Source: Theristus sp. LFF4_11
Lineage: Eukaryota; Nematoda; Chromadorea; Monhysterida; Xyalidae
DNA: 64,000 nucleotides
Assembly: GCA_030248135.1 (NCBI GenBank)
Contig: JASANC010003243.1
Coordinates: forward strand, 62,001-126,000
Direction of reading: 5' to 3'
The notes beneath the pieces are model-generated. The model was given only the letters and a program-made list of their open reading frames with translations, searched no databases and had not been told where the DNA came from. Positions within the stretch are counted from its first letter, which is position 1. Each line of letters opens with the position of its first letter. Both the position numbers and the translations under genes were made by a program. Shown piece by piece: positions 48,901 through 61,291 of the stretch.

Positions 48901-51900
48901 CTCCGTCAGCGCATGAGCTCGACGACGTGGCCGATTTGCGCTATGCGGACTTTGCTGCGTTGCCGGTGAACGTGTGCGATTCGATGGCGAACCTGATCAC
49001 CGCCGGGCTGCTCAGCTTGCAACAAATGCCGTTCACTCTGTTGACCGTACATCGTCAGTTTCCGTGCATGGACCGACGCAAATTGGTTGGTCAATGGTTG
49101 TTCTTGTGCAATGTGGGGGGGGGGGGGTTCAGGCACTCGATGACCGAGAAAAATAATGGGCCCCTAATTGACTTGACCGGACATTCTGTATTGTAGATTT
49201 ATTCGAACGTGTCGCACCGAAATGACGTCAGCTCTGTTGAAAACGCCTAGCCAGCTCAGAATTGCAGTTTGCTTTCACGCCTTCCTTATTTTGTCACGCG
49301 TAGGGATCAGCAAAAAAATGAAAGTCCGGGCTGCTGTGCGTGACAAGAGCTTGTGTTAGAGACATGTTCAGACACGTTCGGATGATTTCACAATTCGCAT
49401 TTCGCAGTTAGCCCTAGTTGAAAACATCACCCGAATGCGTTGTTCATTCGTTCAAGGTCGTAGATTGCACTGTTCCACGGACATTGTGCTTTTTGAACGT
49501 GCGTTGCCGCGTGCAGGTGCGTCTGGCCAGCTCGTGCGCGGACATCCTGGTCGGTCTGATGCAACAGCAACGCTACAAGCCCCTGGTGATGCGCCGCATC
49601 AGTGCTCTCCACCAGCGCACGTGCACTTGCCCAGACTCATTGAAACAACCGTCCTACAGTCAACACTCGCTACCTGATCAAGCGGACAATGGGGCCTCGT
49701 CAAAAACACTCCAAAAAGGAGAGCATCCGGCAAATGCGCCTGATCAACAGCATGCCGCGAAGTCGTCCACCGCGAAAAAGGCGAAAGTAACCTGGTGCAG
49801 CAGCTGCGAGCACAAGTTCCAAGGTGGCCTTCAAGAATCTTTCTTTCACAGCTGATTGATTTTAATTGATTGGCTCCAGCATGCTGGCATGCCCAAAAAT
49901 CAGTCCACTGAAAGTTTTTGAAAAAAAACCTACGTACAAATATCGATCGCCGTGTCGAATGGCAAAAATGTAGTTTGCGACAAAAATCGATTCCTTTTTG
50001 ACTAGCACACTGATGTTTTAATGCCACAACCGAAGATACTCCAAGATCCTCATCGTCAGAATGCTATTTCAAACTCAGTTCCCTTCGCAGGTGTCACAAA
50101 CGTGTCGCAATGGCTGTACGATTGGCTCGAGGTCGCTGGGAATTACCACGAGGAGTTCAGGCGACTGCAGGCGAACGCGAAGGACAAAGAGACGGCGCCA
50201 CCGACCGTTGCTGCTGCTGCTGATGGTGAGAACCCGATCGAGGCCCATGGTGATACCGGAGCAAACGTGCTTGCAAACGGCTGGTTAGTTTGTGGTCAAG
50301 CTTTTGCAACTTGCACAGGCCCATTTTTCTTCTGCTTCTGATGTCGGCCAGCATTCAATGAATCCCGTTACAACTTGGTTGATTTGCTCTTGTGAGCAAG
50401 GCAGTGTTGTTGAATTTAGGCGATGATAAAAGCCAGGCATAACACAAAAGCCGTGCAAAACGTCGTAGAGTAGGGCGACCATCGAGTTTTCTCTGTCACT
50501 TAGACCCCTTTAGACCTTCGTGCCTTTAGACCCCTCGGCGGCGATCTAGGGTTAGGGGCTTTGAAAAAAAAAATTTATATTTATATTTTTTTGTTTTTTT
50601 TAATTTGGATTTTTTTCAAACTTAAAAAAAATTGAAAAGCTTTTCTTCTACTTTGCTCTGAAAATTCGATTTATGGCGTAATTTTTTGAAAGTTCAAACC
50701 AAATTTTCTTCCCAACTTTGTGTGCTTAGGTACATGTCATTATTTGGTCATTTTGACCGACGTACTCCATGTTTTTCGATTTAGATGACTTCTAGGGTCA
50801 ATTTTTAGTTTAGGTTGAAATGACTTAACTGAATTGAAATATCGTTTCAGAAATCGTTTTCTTGCAACGTAGAACATGTTTTTCAGTCGGTAGGCCATGA
50901 GATGAACATGATATCTTGTTGATATGTTATAGGTCTACAATGGAGTTGTGCGATATACTGTTAAACAATTGGAGCGGAGATGTTGGTCTATACCACATCA
51001 CACGACCGTTTTTCAGATACTCGATAACATGGCCACATGTTAAAACTTGCGTGCTAAGCTAAACTAACGTGTTAAACTTGCGTCTGTCAGTTGCCCGCAA
51101 CGTGATCGCGAAATCATGGTACGTGTTTTCGATACGATGATTTGAAGAGTGGGCTCTCGCCATGTGGTAGATAGCATAGCTGGTTGAACCTGAAAGTAAG
51201 TGTCTTGGGGGGGGGGGCGACCGACTTAGCTATAGCAAACAGGAATTTTTGAACACAGTCAAATTTTGGTAATTTTCTAAAGAGGAACAACTAAGAACGG
51301 TTCAATATTCAAGTACACGTCAAAAATTGTCCTGTTTTACTGTTGAAAATGCAACTTTCCCTCTATGAAATGAACATAATTTCAATAAAACACGATTTTT
51401 GCTCTTCTAGTTTTTCGGATCGTTCTGAAAATAGTCTAGCTGAACTCAGCTCGACGAGACGCTTCGAACGAACCTAACTTGCAAAGAAAAATTTAAAAAA
51501 ATCCAGATTTTCCCTTAACCCTACGGCGATCCCCTTAACGCACAAACGCAAGAGTCTAACGTGCTACCAGCAAGGCCACGAGGGTGACATCCCTCGCACA
51601 TTTTCACAAACATTTACATTTCTTGGAGTCTGAAATTGCTGCATCTTTTTGTGAAATATGACATTGCAGTGGCACTTTGCAATCGCAATCGAAGTGCACC
51701 GACTCACCGACGGACTCAGCATGCAGCTCAACCGAACCGCACAACATTGAGGAGACGTTGTTAGCGCAGTGCTCTGGTGCGCTCATAAGCGATCCACTGC
51801 AACGTGAACGCATGTGCAGCGCGTTTGTGAACAAACTGACGATGGATGTGAACGAGTTCAGCGGCGTGTTCGAGTCGTTGACGAAGGGCATGGCAGAACT

Positions 51901-54900
51901 GCTGCAGACTGCCAGAAAATACAAGAAGCAGAACAAGAATGATAGTGGGCAACACGACGACGACGTCAAGGGCAATACGCCCACTGAGCTGCATGACATG
52001 GAGCAACTGATGAAAGAGGTTGGCCTGCGGTGCACTTCAGATTGCTTGGTACTCGTTGGAGTCGTTATTTATAGGAAAGTGGAAAGTATTGGAAGAGAAA
52101 GGCAACGCTGATATAAAATGCAGGGTTTATAATAGGTAGAAAGTTTTACTAAAGTATCCGAAGCTGTTAAACTCATGAACTCCTGATACCACACATTTGG
52201 CTTGAGCACGTTTTGCTTGCGCAGCACGCTGTGCTGATAGTTTCTCAGGGAATGGAAGGGACGCAGTGGATGTAGCGGATGAGTGTGCGGCTCCAATAAA
52301 AAATAAAATGCAAACATGTGCACGAACTGCCTTGTGTTCATACTTCAGTCATTGTAAGATGTTATCTTTTCTTTTAAACCGGCGCATAGACACGTAAACA
52401 GTTCGTAAACGCGAGAATTCAAAATGGGCAAGTTGATCCGAGTCTCCAAAAATAGGACCGGGTGGGTTACTCAGGCGATTTTGAATTGCCCCATAAAGAT
52501 TGAAACTAATTTCCTTTCTGCGTGTGCACACGCACTGGGTGGCAGAATCTAAAAAAATGATAATATTAGTGTTTTGTGTTGATGTGCAGATCGTGTCGAA
52601 TCTGTCGGCGGTGTGTCGCACGTGCAGCGTGTCCGGCGTCAACAGCGCCACCCCAACGAGCCAATCAGCGTTCGTCACAGACGACGCACTGCGTTGCGTC
52701 ATCGAGTTTGCCGCGTTCTTCCGATCGGACCCAGGCGCCGACGGCGTTCTGAGCAAGTCGATCATGAAACTGCCCTGCTTCAATTACAAGCTTCCGTCGT
52801 ACTCGCTGCTGAAGCGCATGGCGCCGTACTACGAGCAGTGTGCACTGAGCGACACGCAGCAGCCGGTGTCAGTTGATTTTGGGGTCGTTTGGCGTTGTTG
52901 CTGTTGCTTGTTAGCGCCGCTGTGGTGAGGCTGAGGCTGCGGTGTCTGCAGCAGTTTTGCATCAGCCACGCTGCACGAGCGATGTTTCTGACCGCAGCTG
53001 CTGAGCGCTCGCTCCGATGCTGCTGCGTTGAAGCTCGTGTTTATGTCGACACGTTGCAGACAGGTGGCCAGTGAATGAATCGTTGCAGAAATTCGGTTTT
53101 TTTCGCAACCTGACTAGTTGAAAGTAGGAAAATAGTTTTAAGTTAAAGTCGAAAATGGTTAATAAATTCGATTTGATTCGAGAAGACAATATTTTCTTAA
53201 TAATTCAGGTACAAAGAGCCAGACGTGACCAGGCCGGGTACAGTGGCGAACAGGCCGTTCGCCGATTTGTCGACGGCGGTGCAACGAATCGTCGGTGACG
53301 TGTTGACGTACACACGCGAGAGAACAGTCAACAAAACAACGAACGCTCAGCTGAACTCAAAGAACACCAATGCCAAAGAGCACTATAACCAAGTGAGTTT
53401 CGTTTACTTCAAGATGAGATGAGTTTGAGTTGTGGTGGTAGAGAGACATTTGAACTGGCGAACTGCATCGGTGTATTTCGGTGGGGTTGGATTAGACACT
53501 GACAAAACCGGACTGCTTAGTTTTCATGTTTGCGCACACACCGTTGCAGCTGCCTTACCGCTGGGTGCCAGCGTTCAACCGTCGCATGGGCGACGCACTG
53601 ATCCTGGCCAACCTCGTGGTGGTCGTCGAGTTTGCGCGTGTCATCAACGAATTCGTCCGACAACAGATCGCTGCCAACGACACGATCGCTGAGCTGAATG
53701 GTTGTGAGCCGGACGAAGACAACACGGAGCAAACTGGCGCAAGCAGTGCCGTGCAACTGGACACGGCCGCCGCGAGTGCGTCTACTGAGGCGGCTGCGGT
53801 CACGGCGCGTGCCTCGACGTCGTCCGCATCGGATGAGTTTGGCGTCGCACTCTCACCGAGCAGCTTTCAGGTTGCTGGTCGGGGGCGTTCTGCATCGGAT
53901 AGGTCGGCAAGCACGAAATGCACAGAACCATCATACAATTTGCTTGATTTGGTTTATGGAAGAACGCTAGACCACCGGAGCTTTGGTATTTTCGGGTTTC
54001 CGGAACCGGTCGAAGATATATCAACAAAAAATTACCCTTTTTATTTTTTGGCCGTTTTTTGGTGTTTCACCAATCTTAACTTTGAGATCGCAAGCGTGCG
54101 TGAACATGTGAATTTGGTTGTGATAAACGTTCCATTGATTTCACTTTGCGTTTAATTCAACTTTGTCCCGTTGCACTTGAGGTGCTCGCGCGCGTGCCGC
54201 CGTCGCATCGTTTCGCGGGCAAAGCGTTCGACGCGTCGCAGATGCCCGGTTCGTTCATGAAAGCGGTGCAGCGGGAGCTGAAACTGTTGCACAGCGCGCT
54301 GCCGCCGGGCATCGTCGTCAAGACCTACGAGCAGCGGATGGACCTGTTCTCGTGCATGATCGTCGGACCGGACGACACGCCCTTCCAGCTGTGTCCGTTC
54401 CTGTTCGACATTCGACTCAAGGAGGACTACCCGTTGAAGCCGCCGCACGTGTTCTATCGGTCGGTGGTGCAGCGGCAGCAGACCCGTGCGAGCGTGTGGT
54501 GCAATGTGTGAATGTGCACTGCTGCCCTGCAATGACTGGTGAGCACGCGCACTACGCAGAGTGGCGGTAATGTTCACCACATATGGAGGCAGATTCACCA
54601 CGTTACATACACCACACTGTCGCACTGGTGTGTTATGGATGCAACTTAGATTGGTTGTGTTGTGGTGTATCTTTGCGATCACTTCACCATTGATTGTTTG
54701 CAGCTGAACTGAGAAATGGTTCGTTTTGTGCTCGTTTCACTTTGCATCCAATGTTTTTTTGCCTCACAGATCCATGTCCCGTCGTCTGAATCCGAACTTG
54801 TATGAAGACGGAATGGTGTGTCTGAGTCTGCTCGGCACTTGGGAAGGCAATGTCGGTGTTTGTTCCTGTGGTTTTCGTTTTATAATCTTCATATTTATTT

Positions 54901-55762
54901 GTTTTTTCACCATGTTTTTATCGATGATTCAATCATGAACAGGCCACCGAAACCTGGACCTCTTCATCAACGCTGCTGCAAGTGTTTGTCTCGATTTTTG
55001 GTTCGTTTGCGTCGCATTTCTAGTTTGTATTGCAACAAGGTCACCATGAACAAAACCAATATTAAAAAAACGCTTTTTGGCGATTTCAGGTTTGGTGCTG
55101 GTGGCCGAGCCGTATTATCTGGAGCCAGGCTTCGAGCAACAACGCGGCACGGACGTTGGTGCAAACATGGCGCGCTCTTACAACGAGGCTGCCATTCTGT
55201 CCGCGCTGGAGGTCAGCGTTGTTCGGCGCGGGCGCTTTGCGATGCCTCACGGTTTCATTCTTGCAGCAAATGTTCATAATTCTTTTGTTCCGTAACAGGC
55301 GCTTGAGAAGACCGTGATCAGCCCACCGGAGCCATTCCAAGCGGAGATCGTCGCACACTTTCACTCGGTTGCACCAAAGTGCGTTCGCAGTGCATCGCTA
55401 CGTTTTTTTACATTTTTTGTGCTTTTTTGTGTTTCCCGTTATTCGTTGGACTTTAGCGACCGTTTCGTTTCAAAATCATTCTGAAACTTTCGTCTGACCA
55501 CCAAGTTCGCAGATTGGCTGTTTTTCAGCCTCTCTCATATGTCACCGACACCGAGTCACTCACTGGACTAGTTTAATGATAAAAAAATGTCACATTGAGC
55601 TTCATTCACAGACTGCTCTCCTTATTGGACCAGTACGCGAACGAAGCGGCGTCCATCCCGTTCACGTTGCACCCTGTAACGCAAGGCTTCCGTCTCAGCA
55701 TGCTGCGTCACAAGGACACCGTAAAACGGCTGCTCACCAAACCGAACGATCTGCAGAAATGA
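42938..55762 (+). CDS. UBE2O: UBE2O-like E2/E3 hybrid ubiquitin-conjugating enzyme (about 24 exons)
   Basis: UBE2O ubiquitinates its own substrates (orphan ribosomal proteins and others) without a separate E3. Exons I can place: 42938-43219, 43548-44078, 44514-44729, 45030-45151, 45267-45330, 45386-45487, 45523-about 45700, 45932-46242, 46617-46811, 47050-about 47250, 47592-47969, 48144-48428, 48828-49085, 49517-49823, 50091-50225, about 51665-52017, 52590-52865, 53209-53392, 53550-53870, 54182-54459, 54770-54851, 54943-55000, 55090-55211, 55299-55378, 55612-55762. The UBC domain has KTYEQRMDLFSCMIVGPDDTP and LNPNLYEDGMVCLSLLGTWEG, with the catalytic Cys in VCLSLLGTW, then LVLVAEPYYLEPGFE. 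Upstream, VDVLWEDG and SYYDIKQHPEFNY match UBE2O conserved regions. Middle exon edges at about 45700, 47250 and 51665 are unsure. Introns hold MITEs. Acidic and low-complexity linkers vary from the vertebrate protein. Confidence 0.88.
43256..43552 (+). repeat. diverged tandem duplication inside UBE2O-like intron 1
   Basis: Segments 43256-43375 and 43428-43552 share AATTTGGCG, GGTTGTTGTT, TTGCC, GAAAGGTG, GCACCCG, CCAGGC and AATGTTTTTT-like blocks in the same order. The second copy runs into exon 2 (acceptor at 43547), so the duplication may have supplied the splice site. Confidence 0.6.
44236..44385 (+). repeat. dispersed repeat family R2, copy B (UBE2O-like intron)
   Basis: Matches copy C (52372-52545, opposite strand) and copy A (11018-11190). 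Shared blocks include TTTCAATCTTTATG, GGCAATTCAAA and CCAATTTTGAATTC, followed by CGTC/GCGT. Confidence 0.75.
49188..49400 (+). mobile_element. TGACGTCA-type MITE, diverged copy 3 (UBE2O-like intron)
   Basis: The left end GTAGATTTATTCGAACGTGTC followed by ATGACGTCA matches the MITEs at 5293 and 7046. The interior is diverged; the right end has GACACGTTCGGATGATTT. Older than the other two copies. Confidence 0.65.
50547..51523 (-). mobile_element. hAT-type MITE, copy 2, with perfect 8-bp target duplication (UBE2O-like intron)
   Basis: A 977-bp inverted counterpart of 39488-40494. The ends are TAGGGTTAGGGG and CCCTTAACCCTA. The 8 bases CGGCGATC flank it directly (50539-50546 and 51524-51531). 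The interior is near identical to copy 1 when reversed, differing mainly in A/T-run lengths and point changes. No coding capacity. Confidence 0.93.
52372..52545 (-). repeat. dispersed repeat family R2, copy C (UBE2O-like intron)
   Basis: Reverse-complement relative of copies A and B. On the plus strand it reads GAGAATTCAAAATGGG and later GGCGATTTTGAATTGCC and CATAAAGATTGAAAC. It ends near CACACGCA. It lies just upstream of the exon starting at 52590. Confidence 0.75.
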
Positions 55763-57696
55763 ACGTTTCGTATTATGATTGTTTAACGGAGTTTTGCATG
55801 TTCTTTCCGTACGTTTTGCCTTTTCTCGCTCGTTTTTTATATCACTCCACTACTAGTTCAGCCCCCCTTTTCCGGTGAATTGAGTTTTTTGGTCATTTTT
55901 GTCGGGTCATTTCACTTTTCGGTTGTATTCATGGTTCTCTGTTTCGTTAAAGAAACGGAGAAAAAAACATTTGTTTTGTTTTGATGACACCTGTCCTAAA
56001 AATGCATTGATAACAACGGCGGTGGTGTGACCGACCGGACGCGCTTGCTTGTTCATTTTTTTCATTGTTGAACTTTTTCAAGCAAACCTGTTTATTGATC
56101 TGTTTTCTGTCATTTTGTTTCTGGTGCTGTTGCTCTGCATGCAAAGTGCTTTCCGTTTTTTTCTTTCTTATTCATTGTTGCACTACTTGGATCGTGTTTT
56201 GTTGTGTTTTTACATTAGTCTCGATTGTAATTTTTTATGTCGGTTTGTCTAGTCTATGAAATCATAAGATTCGGTGATGATCATAAAAAATGCTTGGCTG
56301 ATTATTTTGTTTTTTTTCTGAATTTTTATTCATTTACTTAAATAACATACCGATTGATCCCCAAAACGATTTTTTCTCGGAGTAAAAATGACTTGTTGAC
56401 TGCATGTTCCAGTGCTTTTTGGTGCCTTCAACTGTGCCACTCACTCAGTTTGTTTGCAGCAGTTTCGTCGGCTTTGTCTGGACAAAATCGTTCAGCTGTT
56501 CCTGCATTAGTAATCCAACCCCAAGCGGTTTGTGAACTTGCCAAATATATCATTTTGTTTGGAACATTTCCTCGTGAATGTTCTTTTTATCTAAAGTTTG
56601 GACTACGACTACCGGTGAAAATTCGCAGACAGATTACGGTGACTGATGATTGAACTTTATTTGTTGTGTTGTGCGTGGTTTTTTGGTTTGTTTTTCCAGG
56701 ATTTATTGATTCAGGTACGCGACCAGTGTTTGCTAACTTACTTCATTCATCTGCAGAAGTTGCTGTGAAAAAATTGTGTGTGAATTCACTCATACTGAAT
56801 AAAATGTTGCCTCAGTGAAACCGAACGTTGGTTTGCGGAGTCAAACGGAACGTGACTTGAGAACGTTTTTTTAGTGCCGTCAGGCCAGGTGGTTTTGGTG
56901 GCCAACATATTTATGGAATGGAATATTTATGGAACTCGTTTTGGTTTTTTTAGGATTTGAAAAACAACAGCATGCCGTTTCTTAATATTCTGGATTGCAT
57001 GTCATATTTGTGAAACCCAATTTTGCAATTCTGCATGTTCGCTCGCACAGTTCACGTGAAAAACACGTCACTTGTTTTTCCTTGAATCCTGGTGTTTCAT
57101 TTTTCACGTGGCAGTTCTCCAGTTCAACCGCTGAATTGATCGATTGAGGTGAATTTTCTGGCCCAATTGGCTGTACCACCTTGATGTGTAACCAATCAGC
57201 AGGCCAAGTTTGAATTTGGAAAAAATTCAAAACACAATCTATCGTGTCGTGGTGAACACAGGCACAATGCACAAGTGCACTTTGCCCTTGCTCGTCGTGT
57301 TTGTGATGTTTTTATTTATTTTTTGATATAACTAGTTGCATAAAAAATACGTGAAAATGGTCGAACCAAGGCATTTTGACATAACGTTCGTATGTGCCAG
57401 CCAGCCAGACACACAGCTGGCCAAAGGTGGCGTGATCCACAACAACCGGGCATGTCTGGGCCTTGCTCAGTTGTTATAAGGCACCCTTGCGTTCACTCTG
57501 TGCTAAATGTGTTTGATTGTTGGAAACAAATGCATCTCAGCTTGCTGATTGGCTACATTCAATCAATCGGACACGCTCATTGGTCGTCTTTGAGCACACA
57601 CACTGTGTTTTTCAATGGTGCAAAAGTAAAGCCCTGTTATTATTTCAAACACATTCTCACCACAGGGTGTTATCGATCAAACCTACAACCCGCAAC
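55763..57696. other. intergenic stretch between UBE2O-like and acyl-CoA reductase genes
   Basis: T-rich with no supported gene. Possible poly(A) signal AATAAA near 56799. Presumed upstream region of the reductase gene at the right end. Confidence 0.55.
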
Positions 57697-60600
57697 ATGT
57701 CGGCGCACTCCACCTCATTTTCGTCCGACTCGATTCCGTCGTTCTACAGTGGCCGCAGTATTTTGGTCACCGGCGCTTCCGGCTTTCTCGGCAAGATTCT
57801 CGTCGAGAAGCTGCTCTACTCGCTGCCGGACGTTCGCAACGTGTATCTGTTGATCAGGCCACAGAATGGCATGGACGCACGACAGAGGGTCGACAAGTTG
57901 CTGCAGTCGACCGTAAGAGAATGGGGGGGGGCGGCGCTGTCATTGGGAAAACCGCAGCTCTCAGGATGGTCCTGAGCGTTCTTGCAGTGCAAAAACTTGT
58001 AATCGAATGCGATGACTGATCGATGTTGATTTTGGGGATTGAACAGAGTAGTTGGAATGTCCCAATATTATGGTGGCTGTGCAGTCTGGCACGAGCAGCC
58101 GATTTTTTGATGACCACTCTCCTGTGGTAGCATCACCCACAATGTTTGCAGATCTTCAACCGCATTCGAACGCAGTGCCCCAAGAGGCTGGACAAATTGG
58201 TGGCGATCAGCGGCAACTTGATGGAGCACAACATCGCGCTCAGCGACGCCGACCGCGAGACGCTCTGCGAAAATGTCGCCGTCGTTTTCCACAGTGCCGC
58301 CACGGTGAAGTTCGATGAGAAGCTTCGGTGAGGCAGGGGTTTTTCTTGTGTTTTGTGATTTTTTGCCATAATTTTGTAGTCAGACAGTGATATTTATTGA
58401 ACTGCTGAGCTGACCTCCAAAAACGCGAAAGTATCGCACATTTTTGCAGTTTATCAGTGGAGATGAACGTGATTGGCACGCAGCGTCTGCTGGCATTGGC
58501 TCGCGACATGAAGCAACTCGCCGTACGTTCACCACGTGGTCACGTCAATCTGACAATACGAAACTCACAACCAAAAGGCTCCATGAAACCACTTCTGCTG
58601 TTCAAGCGCCATGTTCGCGTGTTTCTGCGCAGGCGTTCGTGCACACGTCGACCGCCTACTGCAACTGCGACCGCGCACGCATCTTGGAGCGCGTCTATCC
58701 GCCGCCGATGCAGCCGCAGAAACTGATGGATGCGCTGGACTGGATGAGCGACTCGATGGTCGATGCGATCACGCCACATGCCATCGGTGCGTTCAAACTT
58801 GGAGTACTGCAGATCCTTTACGTCACTTCACGGCGATTTGCTTCTTATACAAAACAATACAACATACACTTGTTGGAAGTCCTTCTGTTCACTTCACTTC
58901 TCTTCAAGTGTTGGAGCAGGCGCTCATCCATGCTGAAGCGAGCCGTTGCACAGCGAAGTCATTCACGTACTTCAACATGAATAGGCCTTCAGCGATTACT
59001 GGAGTCCGCATGATGCAGCTTGAATTCGAATGTTTCCAGTTGCATTTCAGGGCGCCGTCCAAACACGTACACGCTGACGAAGGCACTGGCAGAGTTCGTG
59101 ATCATCGAGGAGGCCGCAGAGCTGCCAGTTGTCATCATTCGCCCGTCAATCATTGGCGCCGTCTGGCGTGAGCCGGTGCCTGGCTGGGCGGACAATCTGA
59201 ATGGACCAACGGGGATGTATGCTGCTGTGAGTCAGTGTGACGAGCATGCCCGTGCAACCGTGTGATGACACGTGAAACGTGCTGCGCTGCTCTTGCTACG
59301 CACCCAAGGTGCACGCAATGCACGCGCAATGTACGCCATCTCACTCTTTCACGCGTGTTTTCCCTTTTTTGAATAGCGAAACGGCATATAATTTTTCAAG
59401 TGATGGTCATTTGTGCGTTTTATCACAAGAACACTCATTACGTTCCGAAGATAAGAGGGCGCAAGCTCATTACGTTGCACTACACGCTCTTACGAGTGTG
59501 GTGCCGATCGTTATTGGTGGTGCATCTTGAGGGGATCATGCGTGATGCGTCGTGTGTTTCGCAGGTCGCCAAGGGCATCCTAACGAACATGTGTGGCGAG
59601 CGCAATGCACGCGCTGACTTTGTGCCGGTCGATGTCGTGTCGAACTGCATGATCGCGGCTGCTTGGAATCGTGCGAACAGCCAGTGAGTTTACGTGTGGA
59701 GCTTTTGTGAACCGTAATCCGAGCAACACATCGCGCCGTCTTAATTGTGGTAGTATTCAGTGGAGTGAGTCGTTGTGTGCATTTAGTTGGTTTTTTTGTT
59801 ATTCTCGGTCTCACACTGGCCACAGTGGACAAAAAATGTGGAAAAATCGAAAATAATTTTCTCGTTTCAATGGCAGACCAGACGAAATCCCCGTGATCAA
59901 CTGTTGCTCCGGGCGACTGAATCCGACTTTCTGGGGCTACATCTGCGACTACGTTGAGGTGTTGTACAGACATGTGCCCGTCGATAATGCACTCCGCTTT
60001 CCGACCACAAAGTTCCATGGCGAACATTTTCGGTTAGGGGTTTTGGCTTCTGAAAAATCTAGCAAAGTTATGTATCAGATAAATAACATTTTTCTGTATT
60101 CAGTGCGGTGAAGTTCTTGAACAACACAGTGAAACATTTGATGCCCGCTTACATTGTCGACGTGTTCTGTCGAATGACCGGCAAGAAACCGAGGTATGGG
60201 TCATTTTGCTACTTTTTCACGTCATGTTTTTATGGTTGCCTTTGCCACACGCATGATGGTTTGATTCGTCAGAATGGTTCGCACGTACCAAAAACTGATG
60301 CGCGCTGTTGAAACGTTGGAGTTCTTTACGACGCGCGAATGGGACTTTCAGACGGATGCTATGATCGAAATTATCAATCAAATGAATGCTGCTGATAAAA
60401 AGGTGCGTTCACAACAATCACGTTACGCCTGCATAGTTGTTTATTTCACAATTTGATAACGTAGCTGAATAAACCATAACAAAAGTTGTTTCGCTTCTTC
60501 TCCACAGGAATTCTGTTTCGATATCACCAAACTGCAGTGGCCGCAGTATCATCACATTTCCATGATCGGTGTCAAGAAATACATTCTTAATGATGACTTC

Positions 60601-61170
60601 AGCAATTTGACCGACGCTGAGCTGCACTTGAATCGGTAAAAACGCATTATGTTCAAAAAACAGCGACAAAGTAGTCTTTTTCAATTCAATACAAATTGTT
60701 CGAGTTGCATTACAAAGCCGTAGTCTGAAGACAGAGGACTTGGTCACACCACAGCACATGCACAAACAAACACAGATGCACACGTGCGATGTCACAGCAG
60801 CACGCACGCCATCGTATGTGCGCGTGCGTGTTTGTTTGCGATCACTGTGTTCCAGGCGACCTCTTCAGACGAGCACATTCAGCGTCCACCCTGTCAGTCT
60901 CAGTCTCAATGAATGGCGTCTTTCAGCCTGAAATGGCTGTCCATCAGCGTGAACGTCGCGTCGACGTACATCGCCGTGAAGGTGTTGCTGAGGCGTTGGC
61001 CTACGCTGCGCCGTTGGCTGGTGTTCCTGGTGGCCGCACTCGCCCACTCCTCGCACATCGTGCGCCGCCCGAAATTGCCGCTGGCCGTCAGCCAGAGTGA
61101 ACTCGAACACTCGATCGTCAACCTGTCCAACAACAATCTCATGCTCGCCGCCGCGCCGAACCCGGCGTAG
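57697..61170 (+). CDS. fatty acyl-CoA reductase (alcohol-forming, eleven exons)
   Basis: Exons 57697-57912, 58152-58327, 58450-58522, 58633-58786, 59051-59226, 59565-59683, 59877-60032, 60104-60193, 60273-60402, 60508-60635 and 60927-61170; 553 residues with closing phases. These enzymes reduce long-chain acyl-CoA to fatty alcohol with NADPH, on peroxisome or ER membranes, for wax and ether-lipid synthesis. Seen: Rossmann motif TGASGFLG (residues 25-32), FHSAATVKFDE, FVHTSTAYCN, the catalytic YTLTK (Y213, K217), VIIRPSIIGAVWREP with PGWADN, and the C-terminal FAR domain ending in a hydrophobic helix (WLVFLVAALAH). All active-site residues are present. Close relatives occur as large families in insects and nematodes. 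The exact substrate chain length cannot be told. Confidence 0.92.
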
Positions 61171-61291
61171 CATTGTTTTCGTTTCGCTTCCATTGCATGG
61201 CTGGGTGGCGCAGTGGTGTACCGTGGTGAGTGTTTGCGGTGAGGGTTGCCGCACACTGCGACCTGCACTGTTCACGCGGTGACACGTCAAC

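Noticed and set aside
39488..51523. Interstitial telomere repeats suggested by TTAGGG-like motifs
   Set aside because: The motif occurs once at each end of a transposable element with 8-bp duplications, not as a tandem array.
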